This document shows, in pieces, positions 1-8,555 of a stretch of DNA of 64,000 nt. The stretch's first letter is position 1. Every line of letters begins with the position of its first letter. This DNA comes from Hymenobacter baengnokdamensis (lineage in GTDB: Bacteria > Bacteroidota > Bacteroidia > Cytophagales > Hymenobacteraceae). The stretch covers positions 1,984,001 through 2,048,000 of the forward strand of contig NZ_CP044285.1 of assembly GCF_008728635.1 (NCBI RefSeq). The letters are read 5' to 3'. The position numbers and the translations under genes are program-made. The notes under the pieces were generated by a model. That model had not been told where the DNA came from, searched no databases, and was given only the letters and a program-made list of their open reading frames with translations.

Positions 1-1
1 T

Positions 2-358
2 CTGAATAATAGATTGCTAAGTCGCTTGGGTGTGGCCCGGCAGGTCAGCTCCTTCACAAAGGCTGACGAAGCCTCGCATTTTTTGTGGGGCGATAAGCAC
101 CCCGAAATTACCCCCGACCTGGTTTTTGTCGACCTGAAAATGCCGGGCATGAGTGGCTTCGATTTTCTGGAGCGCTACAGCCAGCTGCCCGCCGAAACGC
201 AGGAGCGCACGGTGGTAGCGGTGCTGACTACTTCGATGCACGCCGCCGACACCGCCCGCGTGGCCCAGTACCCCAACGTGGAGTACCTCACCAAACCCCT
301 GACCGAAGAAAAAATGCAGCGCCTGCTCGCCAAGCGCTTTGCAAACAGCGTAAGCTAA
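2..358 (+). CDS. Response regulator receiver-domain protein (5' end outside window)
   Basis: This is a phosphoacceptor receiver domain of a two-component system. The reading frame is open to the left edge (codons for Leu-Asn-Asn-Arg precede the first possible TTG start at 14), so the first strand and its acidic pocket lie outside the window. Visible motifs are the phosphorylated Asp in FVDLKMPG (codon at 131), the LTTS switch Thr/Ser and the conserved Lys of LTKP (codon at 293). The gene ends about 20 residues after that Lys with no output domain, so it is a stand-alone receiver. The partner kinase is not visible. Family assignment is firm; the pathway is unknown. Confidence 0.9.
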   Translation: MNNRLLSRLGVARQVSSFTKADEASHFLWGDKHPEITPDLVFVDLKMPGMSGFDFLERYSQLPAETQERTVVAVLTTSMHAADTARVAQYPNVEYLTKPLTEEKMQRLLAKRFANSVS

Positions 359-383
359 GTATAGAAACTTCACTGCCCACAAA

Positions 384-418
384 AAAAAGGCCGTTCTGCT
401 TGGCAGAACGGCCTTTTT
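384..418. terminator. Rho-independent terminator, probably bidirectional
   Basis: A perfect 11-bp GC-rich stem (389-399 with 403-413) with a TTG loop is flanked by an A-run on the left and a T-run on the right. It lies between two convergent genes, the response regulator and adenine deaminase, so it can serve both. Confidence 0.9.
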
Positions 419-474
419 GGTGGAGGCTACCGGCTTGATTGGTATAGGGTAAAATATAGTAAATGCACTGTGTT

Positions 475-2136
475 TTACGACACAAACTCAAACCGCTCGC
501 CGTCAAATAAGCCTTTATCACTGAGCTTAAGGCTGGGAATAACCAGCAGGGCCATAAACGAAAGGGTCATAAACGGGGCTTGCAGGCCTGAGCCAAGCTG
601 CGTCTTAGCAAAATTATCGAGCGCTGAGTAGGCTGCCGCCACCTCCGGGCCGGGGCGGTCCGACATGAGGCCGGCTACGGGTAGCTGCACTACGTGCTCG
701 TTACCAGCGGCATCGACCGCCGCCAGGCCTCCCCGCGCCGCCACTACCAGGTTGATGGCGCGCGCCAGGCGGGCGTCGTCGTAGCCTACGGCCGTAATGT
801 TGTGCGAGTCGTGGCCAACACTGCTGGCCAGGGCGCCCTGCTTCAGCCCAAAGCCTTTGATGAAGGCCACGGCCGGCGCGGCCCCCGGCGTGTAGCGATT
901 GAGGACCACCAGCTTGAGCACATCCTGGGCCGGGTCGGGCTGAAGCTGGCCGTCGACGACCGGCAGCTCCAGGTTGCGCCGCGCGGTAATAAGCTGCCCA
1001 TCAAAGCATTCGATAACCGGGTAAGTTGCCTGCTCCTGGCTTGCCCGAGGTGCTGGTAAGGTCAGGGCAGCCGGGGCAATCGGGGCGGCGTGAAAATTGT
1101 TGACCACTGCAACTGGCGTGGCGGGCAGCAGGCATTGGCCGTTTTCGGCCACCAGCTCGCCATTCAGGAAGGTTTTTTGAACCGTAAAATCAGTCAGATT
1201 ATCAACCAGAATAAAGTCGGCATGGTCGCCGATGCGCAGCTGGCCCACGGGCAGGCCATAATGCGCAACCGGATTGAGGCAGGCGGCTTGCAGCACATCG
1301 AACACCGAGTAACCGAGGGCCACGGCCCGCTGCACCAGCTGGTTGATATGGCCCAGCAACAGAGTATCGGGGTGCTTGTCGTCGGAGCAGAACATGATAT
1401 TCTCGTAGTGCTGAGGCAGCAGTTCGATGAGGGCATCGAAGTTGCGGGCCGCCGAGCCTTCCCGAATCAGGATTTTCATGCCGGCTGCCAGCTTATCCTG
1501 GGCTTCGGCGGCCGTAAAGCACTCGTGGTCGGTGCTGATGCCGGCGCTGGCGTAGCACTCGGCATCGGCCCCTTGCAGGCCCGGCGCATGGCCATCGACA
1601 GGGCGGCCGTAGCGGTGCGCCAGCGCTATTTTTTCCAGCACCCCGGGGTCGCGCTGCAACACGCCGGGCCAGTTCATCATCTCGGCCAGGTAGCCGATGG
1701 CGGGGTTTTGGAAAAGCTGCTCAATATCGGCGGCCGAAATGGTAGCGCCGGCCGTTTCGAAGGGCGTGGCCGGCACGCAGCTGGGCGCGCCAAAGCAGAA
1801 CTTAAACGGCCCGGCTGCCGCATTGTCGAGCATATACTGCACGCCGGCTACGCCGAGCACATTGCCGATTTCGTGGGGGTCTGATACCGTGGCTACGGTT
1901 CCGTGGGTGAGAGCCAGCCGGGCAAACTCGCTGGGTACCAGCAGCGAGCTCTCGACGTGTACATGCGCATCGACAAAGCCCGGCAGCGCGTAGGGCAGGG
2001 CAGGGTTGGGGTGCGTTGCTCCGGCCACGGGCTCCACCGCCGCCACCCGGCCCGCTACCACGCGCAGCGTTGCCGGGCCCACTGTGCGCGCCGCAATATC
2101 AACCAGATTAACAGAGAGCACCAAATCAGCCGGCAT
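475..2136 (-). CDS. ade: Adenine deaminase
   Basis: Hydrolyses adenine to hypoxanthine and ammonia in purine salvage, in the cytosol. The 553-residue product matches the usual length of about 550-600. The amidohydrolase metal motif DAHVHVESS lies near residue 60, followed by the family signature SDPHEIGNV, VDGHAPG, TDHEC and CSDDKHPD; a C-terminal adenine-deaminase domain contains GHDSHN. The ATG at 2136 (MPADLVLSV) is chosen because the 32 codons upstream read as low-quality leader and overlap the promoter and start of the divergent small lipoprotein gene. It is convergent with the response regulator across a shared terminator. The assignment is strong from motif content and length. Confidence 0.93.
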   Translation of the reverse strand: MPADLVLSVNLVDIAARTVGPATLRVVAGRVAAVEPVAGATHPNPALPYALPGFVDAHVHVESSLLVPSEFARLALTHGTVATVSDPHEIGNVLGVAGVQYMLDNAAAGPFKFCFGAPSCVPATPFETAGATISAADIEQLFQNPAIGYLAEMMNWPGVLQRDPGVLEKIALAHRYGRPVDGHAPGLQGADAECYASAGISTDHECFTAAEAQDKLAAGMKILIREGSAARNFDALIELLPQHYENIMFCSDDKHPDTLLLGHINQLVQRAVALGYSVFDVLQAACLNPVAHYGLPVGQLRIGDHADFILVDNLTDFTVQKTFLNGELVAENGQCLLPATPVAVVNNFHAAPIAPAALTLPAPRASQEQATYPVIECFDGQLITARRNLELPVVDGQLQPDPAQDVLKLVVLNRYTPGAAPAVAFIKGFGLKQGALASSVGHDSHNITAVGYDDARLARAINLVVAARGGLAAVDAAGNEHVVQLPVAGLMSDRPGPEVAAAYSALDNFAKTQLGSGLQAPFMTLSFMALLVIPSLKLSDKGLFDGERFEFVS

Positions 2137-2194
2137 ACGGTTCAGGGAAAAGAAGTTGGGCCCAGGCCGCGTAGCGAATTGGGTCAGAAAAAAG

Positions 2195-2202
2195 TATTTT
2201 TG
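2195..2202 (+). promoter_or_regulatory. Bacteroidota -7 box (TATTTTTG)
   Basis: Matches TAnnTTTG and ends 14 bases before the GTG start of the small lipoprotein at 2217. I see no -33 TTG at normal spacing (the nearest, at 2179-2181, is 13 bases away). Confidence 0.5.
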
Positions 2203-2216
2203 TAAAAAAACGCGCC

Positions 2217-2387
2217 GTGAAGCTATCGACAAATGACCGTTTACTGGCTCGGCCAGCCCTGTTTCTGGCCCTGGCAGCCCTGCTGGCTACCAGCGGCTGC
2301 GCCGGCCACGGCTCCTTGCAGCAGAAAACCCGCTGGTACCGCCACCATAGCGGCGGCAAGTCGGTGCCCTGTCCTTGTGGACATTAG
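2217..2387 (+). CDS. Small lipoprotein with Cys-Pro-Cys-Gly-His tail
   Basis: A 56-residue ORF with a GTG start. It has a basic start (VKLSTNDR), a hydrophobic core rich in Leu/Ala and a lipobox-like TSGC, giving a predicted mature lipoprotein of only about 29 residues that starts at Cys28. The mature part is basic and aromatic (TRWYRHH) and ends CPCGH. Support: a signal peptide in good order, a -7 box just upstream, and coding-like GC3. The function is unknown; the CxC-GH end could bind metal or form a disulfide, but this is only inference. It is divergent from ade. Confidence 0.6.
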   Translation: MKLSTNDRLLARPALFLALAALLATSGCAGHGSLQQKTRWYRHHSGGKSVPCPCGH

Positions 2388-2450
2388 TTGCAACTATTGA
2401 TTTTATCCGGTATGTTAGCCGCTGTTTTGCCTTACACAGCTATTTACCCG

Positions 2451-3083
2451 ATGAAACATCTCTACAAGCTCAGTGCTCTGCTGTTAGTTGCTGGCCCGGT
2501 GGCTGCCCAGCAGACAGATGTGCCCCCAATGGCTCCGGTCGTAGTGATACATACGCCGCCCACCAGCTTTAAGACCGGAACCTACCAGCTAAAAAGAGGA
2601 AGCGACTGGAAGCGCGCCAAGCTGCTCTACGATGCCCGCAGCCTGAGCGTGAGCGATGCCGACCATAAGCCGCAATATGCCCTGGTTTATCCGGCCGATA
2701 GCGTACGAGCCTTCACGATTGGGCGCGATACTTTCTCAATAGTGCAGGAGGTGGATATTCCGCGGCCGGCCCAGCATTACCCGAGCCTTATTACCCGCAA
2801 CCTGTACCACCAGGCTGGTTTCTATGTAACTGAATACGTGGCTGTGCTGCCGGCCCCGCAGCCGCCTGTGGTGTATACCCTGCTCACGCGCCCGGCCCAG
2901 CCCCAGGCTCTGGCCGTGCTGCCGCCCAGTAAGGTGCAGTTCCGGATGGCCCTGGCGAAGGTGCTGCACGATTACCCGGCGCTCTCCCAGCAGCTCGAGC
3001 TGGACCCCAATATCATACCCGAGCAGCTGCCCGAGCTGCTCACCGCCTATGGGCGCTGGAAGGCCACCAGCGGCACCAAATAG
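2451..3083 (+). CDS. Exported protein of unknown function
   Basis: A 210-residue protein with a cleavable signal peptide (MKHLYKLSALLLVAGPVAAQ, cleavage after Ala-Gln), hence periplasmic or outer-membrane associated. The mature part has alternating beta-like segments (GTYQLKRGSDW; YALVYPADSVRAFTIG) and ends in a helical region (LPELLTAYGRW). The ATG at 2451 is preferred over an upstream in-frame start because it begins a clean signal sequence. I do not recognise the family. The protein at 7851 has a similar plan: signal peptide, short beta-rich body and a C-terminal stretch about residues reading HDY/RxLL. Confidence 0.75.
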   Translation: MKHLYKLSALLLVAGPVAAQQTDVPPMAPVVVIHTPPTSFKTGTYQLKRGSDWKRAKLLYDARSLSVSDADHKPQYALVYPADSVRAFTIGRDTFSIVQEVDIPRPAQHYPSLITRNLYHQAGFYVTEYVAVLPAPQPPVVYTLLTRPAQPQALAVLPPSKVQFRMALAKVLHDYPALSQQLELDPNIIPEQLPELLTAYGRWKATSGTK

Positions 3084-3141
3084 CCGCTTTGCACGGCTGC
3101 CCGTCGCGCTCAGCAGCCCAGCTTCTGCCTACCTTCGCCCG

Positions 3142-3549
3142 ATGCCCGAAAACGCCCCTGAAGTAACCGCCCTGCAAGCTGCCGCCGAGCAGGTGCGCCA
3201 GCAATTGGGCCTGCCAGCCTTTGATGCCGCCGCCGTGCTGGAGCTCGACCACTTTATTGAGGTGCAGCGTACCGAGTTGGCACCCTCATCGCCCGACCGT
3301 GCGGGGGTAGTCACGGCACTGGGCTGTTTTTTTGGCCAGTGCCTCGTGCAGGCCTACCAGGCCGAGTGGGCCGCCGGCCCCGACGGCAGCACCGGCGTTG
3401 GGCTGGCTAATCGGCTTTTTTTTAATCCTTTTTATTTGGTTAATGAGCAGCTGGATAAGGGCCCGCAGGCTTCGGTAGCGGCCTTTTTCAGGTCGGTGCC
3501 GCAGCGGCTGGCGGGCGCCGCCGGGGCAAAAAAGCGCTGGATTTCGTAA
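3142..3549 (+). CDS. Conserved hypothetical cytosolic protein
   Basis: A 135-residue protein with no signal peptide or membrane segment. The N-terminal half is helical (VTALQAAAEQVRQQLGLPAF), followed by a region with FFGQCLVQAYQAEW and NRLFFNPFYLVNEQ. The ATG at 3142 is chosen because TACCTTCG, a near match to the -7 box, ends six bases upstream. It precedes cmk by 33 bases and could be co-transcribed. No function assigned. Confidence 0.7.
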   Translation: MPENAPEVTALQAAAEQVRQQLGLPAFDAAAVLELDHFIEVQRTELAPSSPDRAGVVTALGCFFGQCLVQAYQAEWAAGPDGSTGVGLANRLFFNPFYLVNEQLDKGPQASVAAFFRSVPQRLAGAAGAKKRWIS

Positions 3550-3582
3550 TCTTGCGGGGCCAATGGCCGTTTTCGCGTGTTT

Positions 3583-4290
3583 ATGAAAAACCTCGTTATC
3601 GCCATTGATGGCTATTCTTCGTGCGGTAAAAGCACTACTGCGAAGGCAGTTGCTACCGAGTTGCACTATGCCTACCTCGATACCGGGGCCATGTACCGGG
3701 GCGTTACGCTCTTTTTACTGGAAAACGGCATTGCCTTCAACGATATGTCGCGGGTGGAACAGGCGTTGCGCGATGATATTCACATCAGCTTTAAGCGCAA
3801 CCGCCGCACGGGCCGCAACGAGCTGTGCCTGAACGATAAAATAAGGGAGGATGACATTCGCCAGATGCGGATTTCCAACTCCGTGAGCGAGGTGTCGGTA
3901 ATAGCGCAGGTGCGCCATGCCATGGTAGCCCAGCAGCAGCGCATGGGCCGTAAGCGCGGCGTGGTAATGGACGGCCGTGACATCGGCACCACCGTTTTTC
4001 CCGATGCGGAAGTCAAAATCTTTATGACGGCCGATGTGGAAGTGCGTGCCCACCGCCGCCAGGAAGAGCTGGCAGCCAAAGGCGAGCACGTAGCGCTGGC
4101 CGACATCATCGAAAACCTGCGCAAGCGCGACCACATCGACTCGACCCGCGCCGAAAGCCCCCTGCGCCGCGCCCACGATGCCGTGCTGCTCGATACCACC
4201 CACATTACCATTACCGAGCAGGTCGATTTTGTGTTGGATAAAGTATCATCGGCGCTTTTTGCCGCCTATGCCCACAAGGTGAATGGGTAG
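3583..4290 (+). CDS. cmk: Cytidylate kinase
   Basis: Phosphorylates CMP and dCMP to the diphosphates with ATP, feeding nucleotide pools in the cytosol. The 235-residue product has the P-loop GYSSCGKST at residues 9-17, the substrate segment YLDTGAMYRG, and the signature MDGRDIGTTVFPDAEVK followed by the basic lid (RAHRRQEEL). The ATG at 3583 fits the family N-terminus; an in-frame GTG two codons earlier is less likely. A TAATCTTG element at 3547-3554 could be its own -7 box. The length is normal for bacterial Cmk. Confidence 0.95.
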   Translation: MKNLVIAIDGYSSCGKSTTAKAVATELHYAYLDTGAMYRGVTLFLLENGIAFNDMSRVEQALRDDIHISFKRNRRTGRNELCLNDKIREDDIRQMRISNSVSEVSVIAQVRHAMVAQQQRMGRKRGVVMDGRDIGTTVFPDAEVKIFMTADVEVRAHRRQEELAAKGEHVALADIIENLRKRDHIDSTRAESPLRRAHDAVLLDTTHITITEQVDFVLDKVSSALFAAYAHKVNG

Positions 4291-4331
4291 GTTACGGGCA
4301 ATGGGTACTTTGCAACAACGAATCCCTGTTC

Positions 4332-5273
4332 TTACCGCTTAGTAGTCAGTGAATCAATATCTTCAGCCAAGCGTAGGCTGAACGCGTGCGCCGCGCCGCG
4401 CCAGAGGTGGTTACCGTCGGTGGTAAGGTAGGGCTGGCCCGCGTAGTTGAGATAAGGTACGCCCAGCGCCTGACTGGTTTGCTGCATCTGCTGGTCGAAA
4501 TCGGGCTGGTAAGCGGCTTCCAGGGCAGTCATGGCCTGGCCGGTGGGCACCCGCACCAGCACTACGCGGCCGTGCCCTTTTAAAAAGGTGATAAGCTGAT
4601 GCAGGCTGGCGAGCCGCGCCGCCGAAGGCTGGCTGGCCGCCGCCAGCTGGTGGTAAGTAGCAAGACGCTCGGTTTCGCGCTGCCGGGTGCGGGCCGGAGT
4701 GGTAAGGGGCGAGGGCAGGGCGATTTCCAGCCAGCCATCGGGGTGCAGGCGCTCCACGACCTTGGCCGTATCGTGAAGTAATAATCGATATAGTGAAAAA
4801 TTAATATAATGGACGAGGTAGTCCAGATTAGGGTTCTGGCTGACGTTGCGGAGCTGGCCTATCATCAGCTTATCTTCGGGAAAGCCCGCCGGCGGCCGGG
4901 CCCTGGTAGGCCGCGCTACCGAGAGCGACCACGGGTCGACGGCTACTACAAACAGGCCATTGTGCGTGTTGGGGGCTAGTTTGCGCTGAATACTAGCCAG
5001 GTAGCTCGGGCCGTAGGGCGACTGGTAAAGGGTAAAGGCGTAGTTGAGCCACGGCCCTTCGAAGCGCTGACCCAGCCGGGCCTGCAGCACGGTGGGCAGC
5101 ACAGCCTGCGCCGCCCGCGAAGTACCTATCACCAGCGAGGCGGCCGGCGGCGTGGTAAAGCGCGTGTAAAACGCATCGAGGTAGGGCCGCCGCAGCGCCG
5201 GCAGCAGCAGCAGGCCAGCTACCAGCCCGACGCTGCCCAGCAGCAGCAGCAGCTGAAAAAGGAGCTTGCGCAT
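4332..5273 (-). CDS. Membrane-anchored SGNH/DltD-like protein paired with MBOAT
   Basis: A 313-residue protein with one N-terminal transmembrane anchor (LLFQLLLLLGSVGLVAGLLLL) and a periplasmic body. Near residue 50 the segment LVIGTSRAAQ resembles the nucleophile block of DltD/AlgJ-type SGNH proteins (small residue-x-S-R/H), and TDGNHLWRGAA near the C-terminus supplies an Asp and His in the usual place for the catalytic pair. It lies four bases downstream of the MBOAT gene on the same strand, so the two are almost certainly an operon: MBOAT moves an acyl group across the membrane and the partner transfers it to a surface polymer. The acceptor is unknown. Catalytic roles are inferred, not proven. 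Confidence 0.7.
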   Translation of the reverse strand: MRKLLFQLLLLLGSVGLVAGLLLLPALRRPYLDAFYTRFTTPPAASLVIGTSRAAQAVLPTVLQARLGQRFEGPWLNYAFTLYQSPYGPSYLASIQRKLAPNTHNGLFVVAVDPWSLSVARPTRARPPAGFPEDKLMIGQLRNVSQNPNLDYLVHYINFSLYRLLLHDTAKVVERLHPDGWLEIALPSPLTTPARTRQRETERLATYHQLAAASQPSAARLASLHQLITFLKGHGRVVLVRVPTGQAMTALEAAYQPDFDQQMQQTSQALGVPYLNYAGQPYLTTDGNHLWRGAAHAFSLRLAEDIDSLTTKR

Positions 5274-5277
5274 AGCC

Positions 5278-6744
5278 TCAGAATTGGAAATAGATAAACT
5301 GGGTGCTATTGAAAAAGCCCAGCAGCAGCGTAGCCAATAACAGCGCTGCGTAGCCAACCCACCGCACCGGCGCGGCCGGCCGGCGCCAGCGGGCGGCCCA
5401 GGCCGGGTATTCGTTGCGCAGGTCTACGGCCAGCAGCAGGGCTACGGCGCCCAGCGTCACGGCCGCCTCAGGCGGGTAGTTTAGTAAAAAGTGACCAGTG
5501 GTGAGCACGGCCTCGTGGAGCGTAAGCTGCCCCCAGCCCCGGAACAGGTGCGTGCTGATGTAAAGCGCGTCGGGAAGAGTATTGGCCCGGAAAAAAATCC
5601 AGGCGTAGGCTACCAGCGCCAGGGTGGAAGCCACGCCCAGGCCGTGCAACAGCCGCGGGCGAGCCGCCAGGCCCAGCGTACGGGCCAGGGCCGCGCGGGC
5701 GGGCTTGGTATAGCCTTCGGCCACCAGGTACAGGCCGTGGAGGGCTCCCCATGCCACAAACGTCCAGCTGGCTCCGTGCCAGAGGCCGCTCAGCAGAAAA
5801 ACCGTGAATAAGTTGGCGTACGTACGGGCCTGACCCCGGCGATTTCCACCCAGCTGAATATATACGTAGTCGCGAAACCAGTTGGAAAGCGACATGTGCC
5901 AGCGCCGCCAGAAATCGCCCACCGAGGCCGCAAAATAGGGCTGCCGGAAATTGAGCACCAGCTGGTAGCCCAGCACCCGTGCTGCGCCGCGCGCCAGGTC
6001 GGTGTAGCCCGAAAAATCGGTGTAAATCTGGATGGTGAAGCCCGCCACGGCCAGCACCAGCGGCAGCCCCTGGTACTGCCGCGGGTGGTCGAAGATGGGC
6101 GTCACCATCTGGGCCAGGCGGTCGGCGATAACTACTTTTTTAAACATGCCCCAGGCCATGAGGCGCAGTCCGCTGGCCACTCGGCCGTAGTCGAAAGCAT
6201 GGGCCTGGCGAAACTGCGGCAGCATCTGCCCGCCCCGCTCAATGGGGCCGGCCACCAGCTGCGGAAAGAAAGCCACGAATAGCGCAAAGCGCCCCAGGTT
6301 TTGCTCGGCTTCCAGCCGCCCCTGGTAAACATCTACTATATAGCCTACCGACTGAAACGTGTAGAACGACACGCCTACCGGCAGGGCCAGGGCCAGCGTG
6401 GGCGCCACCAGCGGCAGGTGCGCGGCGGCGGCCAGCTCCACGGCAGCATCGCGAAAAAAATTAAAGTACTTGAAAACGAATAGGGTACCCAGGTTACTGG
6501 CCAGGCTGAGGTAGAGCCACGGCCGGCGCTGCGGCCTGGTTGCCAGCCGGCTCATGCGCACCCCGCTAAAGTAGTCGAGCAGCGTAGTAGCGGCCAGCAG
6601 CGCGCCATAAATGGGGCGCCAGCTTAGGTAGAAGTAGTAGCTGGCTACCAGCAGCAGCGGCCCCCGCCAACGGGCCGGCAGGCCAAAGTACAGCCCGACG
6701 ACCAGCGGAAAAAAGACAAGAAAATGAAGCGAGTTGAATAGCAT
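5278..6744 (-). CDS. MBOAT family O-acyltransferase (AlgI/DltB-like)
   Basis: A 488-residue polytopic membrane protein of the membrane-bound O-acyltransferase family. It opens MLFNSLHFLVFFPLV, typical of AlgI-like members. It shows FPQLVAGPIERG, DFSGYTDLARGAARVLGY and FWRRWHMSLSNWFRDYVYIQLGG, then the invariant His in GLWHGASWTF. The ATG at 6744 gives the normal family start; an upstream in-frame extension to 6855 runs into the promoter region of ispH. It probably acylates an exopolysaccharide or lipid together with the downstream SGNH-like protein. No alginate genes are nearby, so the polymer is unidentified. Confidence 0.92.
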   Translation of the reverse strand: MLFNSLHFLVFFPLVVGLYFGLPARWRGPLLLVASYYFYLSWRPIYGALLAATTLLDYFSGVRMSRLATRPQRRPWLYLSLASNLGTLFVFKYFNFFRDAAVELAAAAHLPLVAPTLALALPVGVSFYTFQSVGYIVDVYQGRLEAEQNLGRFALFVAFFPQLVAGPIERGGQMLPQFRQAHAFDYGRVASGLRLMAWGMFKKVVIADRLAQMVTPIFDHPRQYQGLPLVLAVAGFTIQIYTDFSGYTDLARGAARVLGYQLVLNFRQPYFAASVGDFWRRWHMSLSNWFRDYVYIQLGGNRRGQARTYANLFTVFLLSGLWHGASWTFVAWGALHGLYLVAEGYTKPARAALARTLGLAARPRLLHGLGVASTLALVAYAWIFFRANTLPDALYISTHLFRGWGQLTLHEAVLTTGHFLLNYPPEAAVTLGAVALLLAVDLRNEYPAWAARWRRPAAPVRWVGYAALLLATLLLGFFNSTQFIYFQF

Positions 6745-6873
6745 CGGCCAGAAGTGGGGCCGCAAAGTTCGTCGGAAAGGGCTATGTCCGGGCAGCCTGC
6801 CTACCCGGCAGGCAGTAGCGTCGGCTGTCGTGCCCTCGCCAGCAGGGTTATGCACAACCAGCGGCGGCCGGCG

Positions 6874-6881
6874 TACCTTTG
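6874..6881 (+). promoter_or_regulatory. -7 box TACCTTTG upstream of ispH
   Basis: Exact match to the Bacteroidota -7 consensus, 43 bases before the ispH ATG. No -33 TTG is visible at normal spacing. Confidence 0.6.
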
Positions 6882-6924
6882 CCCCAGCGAACCCAAGGGC
6901 TTATCGGGGGGTTTGGTAGCTATC

Positions 6925-7812
6925 ATGCAGGTAACCATCGATAAAAACTCAGGGTATTGCTTTGGGGTTGAGTTCGCCATTCAGATGGCGGAAGATGAGC
7001 TGAGCCACGGCGAAGGTCATACGCTGTACTGCCTCGGCGATATTGTGCACAACCGCATGGAGGTAGAGCGCCTGCACCAGCAGGGCCTGCGCGTGATTGA
7101 CCGTGAGCAGCTCGGGACCCTGCACGACTGCAAGGTGCTTATCCGGGCGCACGGCGAGCCGCCCGAAACCTACCAGCTGGCCCTGCAAAATAACCTGGAG
7201 CTGATTGACGCCAGCTGCCCGGTAGTGCTGAAGCTCCAAAACCGGGTGAAGCACGCTTTCGATGCCACCACCCGCGAAAATGGCCAGGTAGTTATTTATG
7301 GCCAGCCGGGCCACGCCGAGGTTATCGGCCTCACCGGCCAAACGCGTAACCAGGCCCTTATTGTGATGACGGAGGCCGACCTCGACCAGATTGATTTCAG
7401 GCGGCCCGTTACGCTCTTCAGCCAGACTACCAAAAGCACGGCGGGCTTCTATAAGATGAAGGCGCTGATAGAGGCGCGCATTGCCGCGGCCGGGGGCGCG
7501 CTGGAAAGCTTCGACGCCAACGACAGCATTTGCCGCCAGGTAAGCAATCGGGAGCCGCAGCTGGCCCGGTTTGCTCAGGAGCAAGACGTTATTCTATTTG
7601 TAAGCGGCCGCAAAAGCTCGAACGGTAAGGCGTTGTTCTCGGTAGTAAACGCGGTAAATCCGCACAGTTATTTTATTGAGAACGAGGGCGATGTTCAGGA
7701 TGAGTGGTTTGCCGGAATGTCGTCGGTGGGCATTTGCGGGGCTACCAGCACACCCTTGTGGCTCATGCGCCAGGTAGCTGCCCGGGTTGAGGGCCGGGCG
7801 GTGGCTGCGTAA
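6925..7812 (+). CDS. ispH: 4-hydroxy-3-methylbut-2-enyl diphosphate reductase
   Basis: Last step of the MEP isoprenoid pathway: reduces HMBPP to IPP and DMAPP using a [4Fe-4S] cluster. The 295-residue product has the three cluster cysteines at positions 12 (SGYCFGV), 98 (DASCPVV) and 203 (SICRQVSNRE), matching the usual spacing, and HGEPPE plus GHAEVIGLTGQ. The ATG at 6925 begins directly at the family N-terminus; the longer in-frame ORF from 6754 includes the promoter. It is divergent from the MBOAT gene. Confidence 0.96.
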   Translation: MQVTIDKNSGYCFGVEFAIQMAEDELSHGEGHTLYCLGDIVHNRMEVERLHQQGLRVIDREQLGTLHDCKVLIRAHGEPPETYQLALQNNLELIDASCPVVLKLQNRVKHAFDATTRENGQVVIYGQPGHAEVIGLTGQTRNQALIVMTEADLDQIDFRRPVTLFSQTTKSTAGFYKMKALIEARIAAAGGALESFDANDSICRQVSNREPQLARFAQEQDVILFVSGRKSSNGKALFSVVNAVNPHSYFIENEGDVQDEWFAGMSSVGICGATSTPLWLMRQVAARVEGRAVAA

Positions 7813-7850
7813 GCAATATATTTAAAAATATATGTGTTGAGTAGCGCCTT

Positions 7851-8546
7851 ATGAAGAAACACCTACTCTTGTTGGGATTTATAGGGTCGTTCGCTACCAG
7901 AGTTCCGGTTGCCGCGCAGCAGCTGCCGGTTGCCGCCGATACTACGCGCGCAGCCACTGATGAAGGCGAGGCGGCTACCCAAAGCTTCGGTTTCGGCAAG
8001 GCCGAAATTCTGGGTGCCGACGGCAAGACGCATACGGCCTACGTGCCCCTGAGCCCCGTCGGCTTTGCCGGGCTGCTGCCCTTTTATCGCCACCCCGAAG
8101 AAATTGGCCGGTTTGGCAGCGAGCCGCTCAATATTAGTGTTGATAAGGTGCAGACTATCAAGGTGAATGAGCTGTATCTGGAGCACATGGTAGTAAAAGG
8201 TAAGCGGCTGCATGTGCTGGCTACCCGCGTAGCCGAAGGCCCGCTGGAGCTATTCAACTACACCCAAACCAAACAGGTGCCTCTCGCTGGGACTACCCCG
8301 CTGGGCGGCGTAAGCGTGGGCTACCTCGTGTATCCTAAGCGGCACTGGTATCTGCGGCGGCAGGGTGAGCTGGTAGAAATAGCGCGCCACGACCTTGTGG
8401 CTCAGCTTACTCCGTTTTTTCAGAGCGACCCGGCTGCCGTCGCCGTTCTCACCGACCCCCGGTTTCATTACCGCGACTTGCTGGGCCTGGTAATGCTCTA
8501 TAATGCGCACCAGACCGGCACTGCTGGCCCCCGTGCTGACAAGTAA
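7851..8546 (+). CDS. Exported protein of unknown function
   Basis: A 231-residue protein with an N-terminal signal peptide (MKKHLLLLGFIGSFATRVPVAAQ). The mature part contains GFGKAEILGADGKTHTAYVPL, a beta-strand-rich middle (KVQTIKVNELYLEHMVVKGKRLHVL) and a C-terminal helix (YRDLLGLVMLYNA). No metal or catalytic motif stands out. Its plan resembles the protein at 2451, but I cannot claim homology by eye. It starts 38 bases after ispH and converges on the macrodomain gene with only nine bases between stops. Confidence 0.75.
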   Translation: MKKHLLLLGFIGSFATRVPVAAQQLPVAADTTRAATDEGEAATQSFGFGKAEILGADGKTHTAYVPLSPVGFAGLLPFYRHPEEIGRFGSEPLNISVDKVQTIKVNELYLEHMVVKGKRLHVLATRVAEGPLELFNYTQTKQVPLAGTTPLGGVSVGYLVYPKRHWYLRRQGELVEIARHDLVAQLTPFFQSDPAAVAVLTDPRFHYRDLLGLVMLYNAHQTGTAGPRADK

Positions 8547-8555
8547 GAATTGGGA

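Noticed and set aside
1090..1884. Long plus-strand ORF opposite adenine deaminase
   Set aside because: Antisense shadow caused by high GC3; ade has full family motifs on the other strand.
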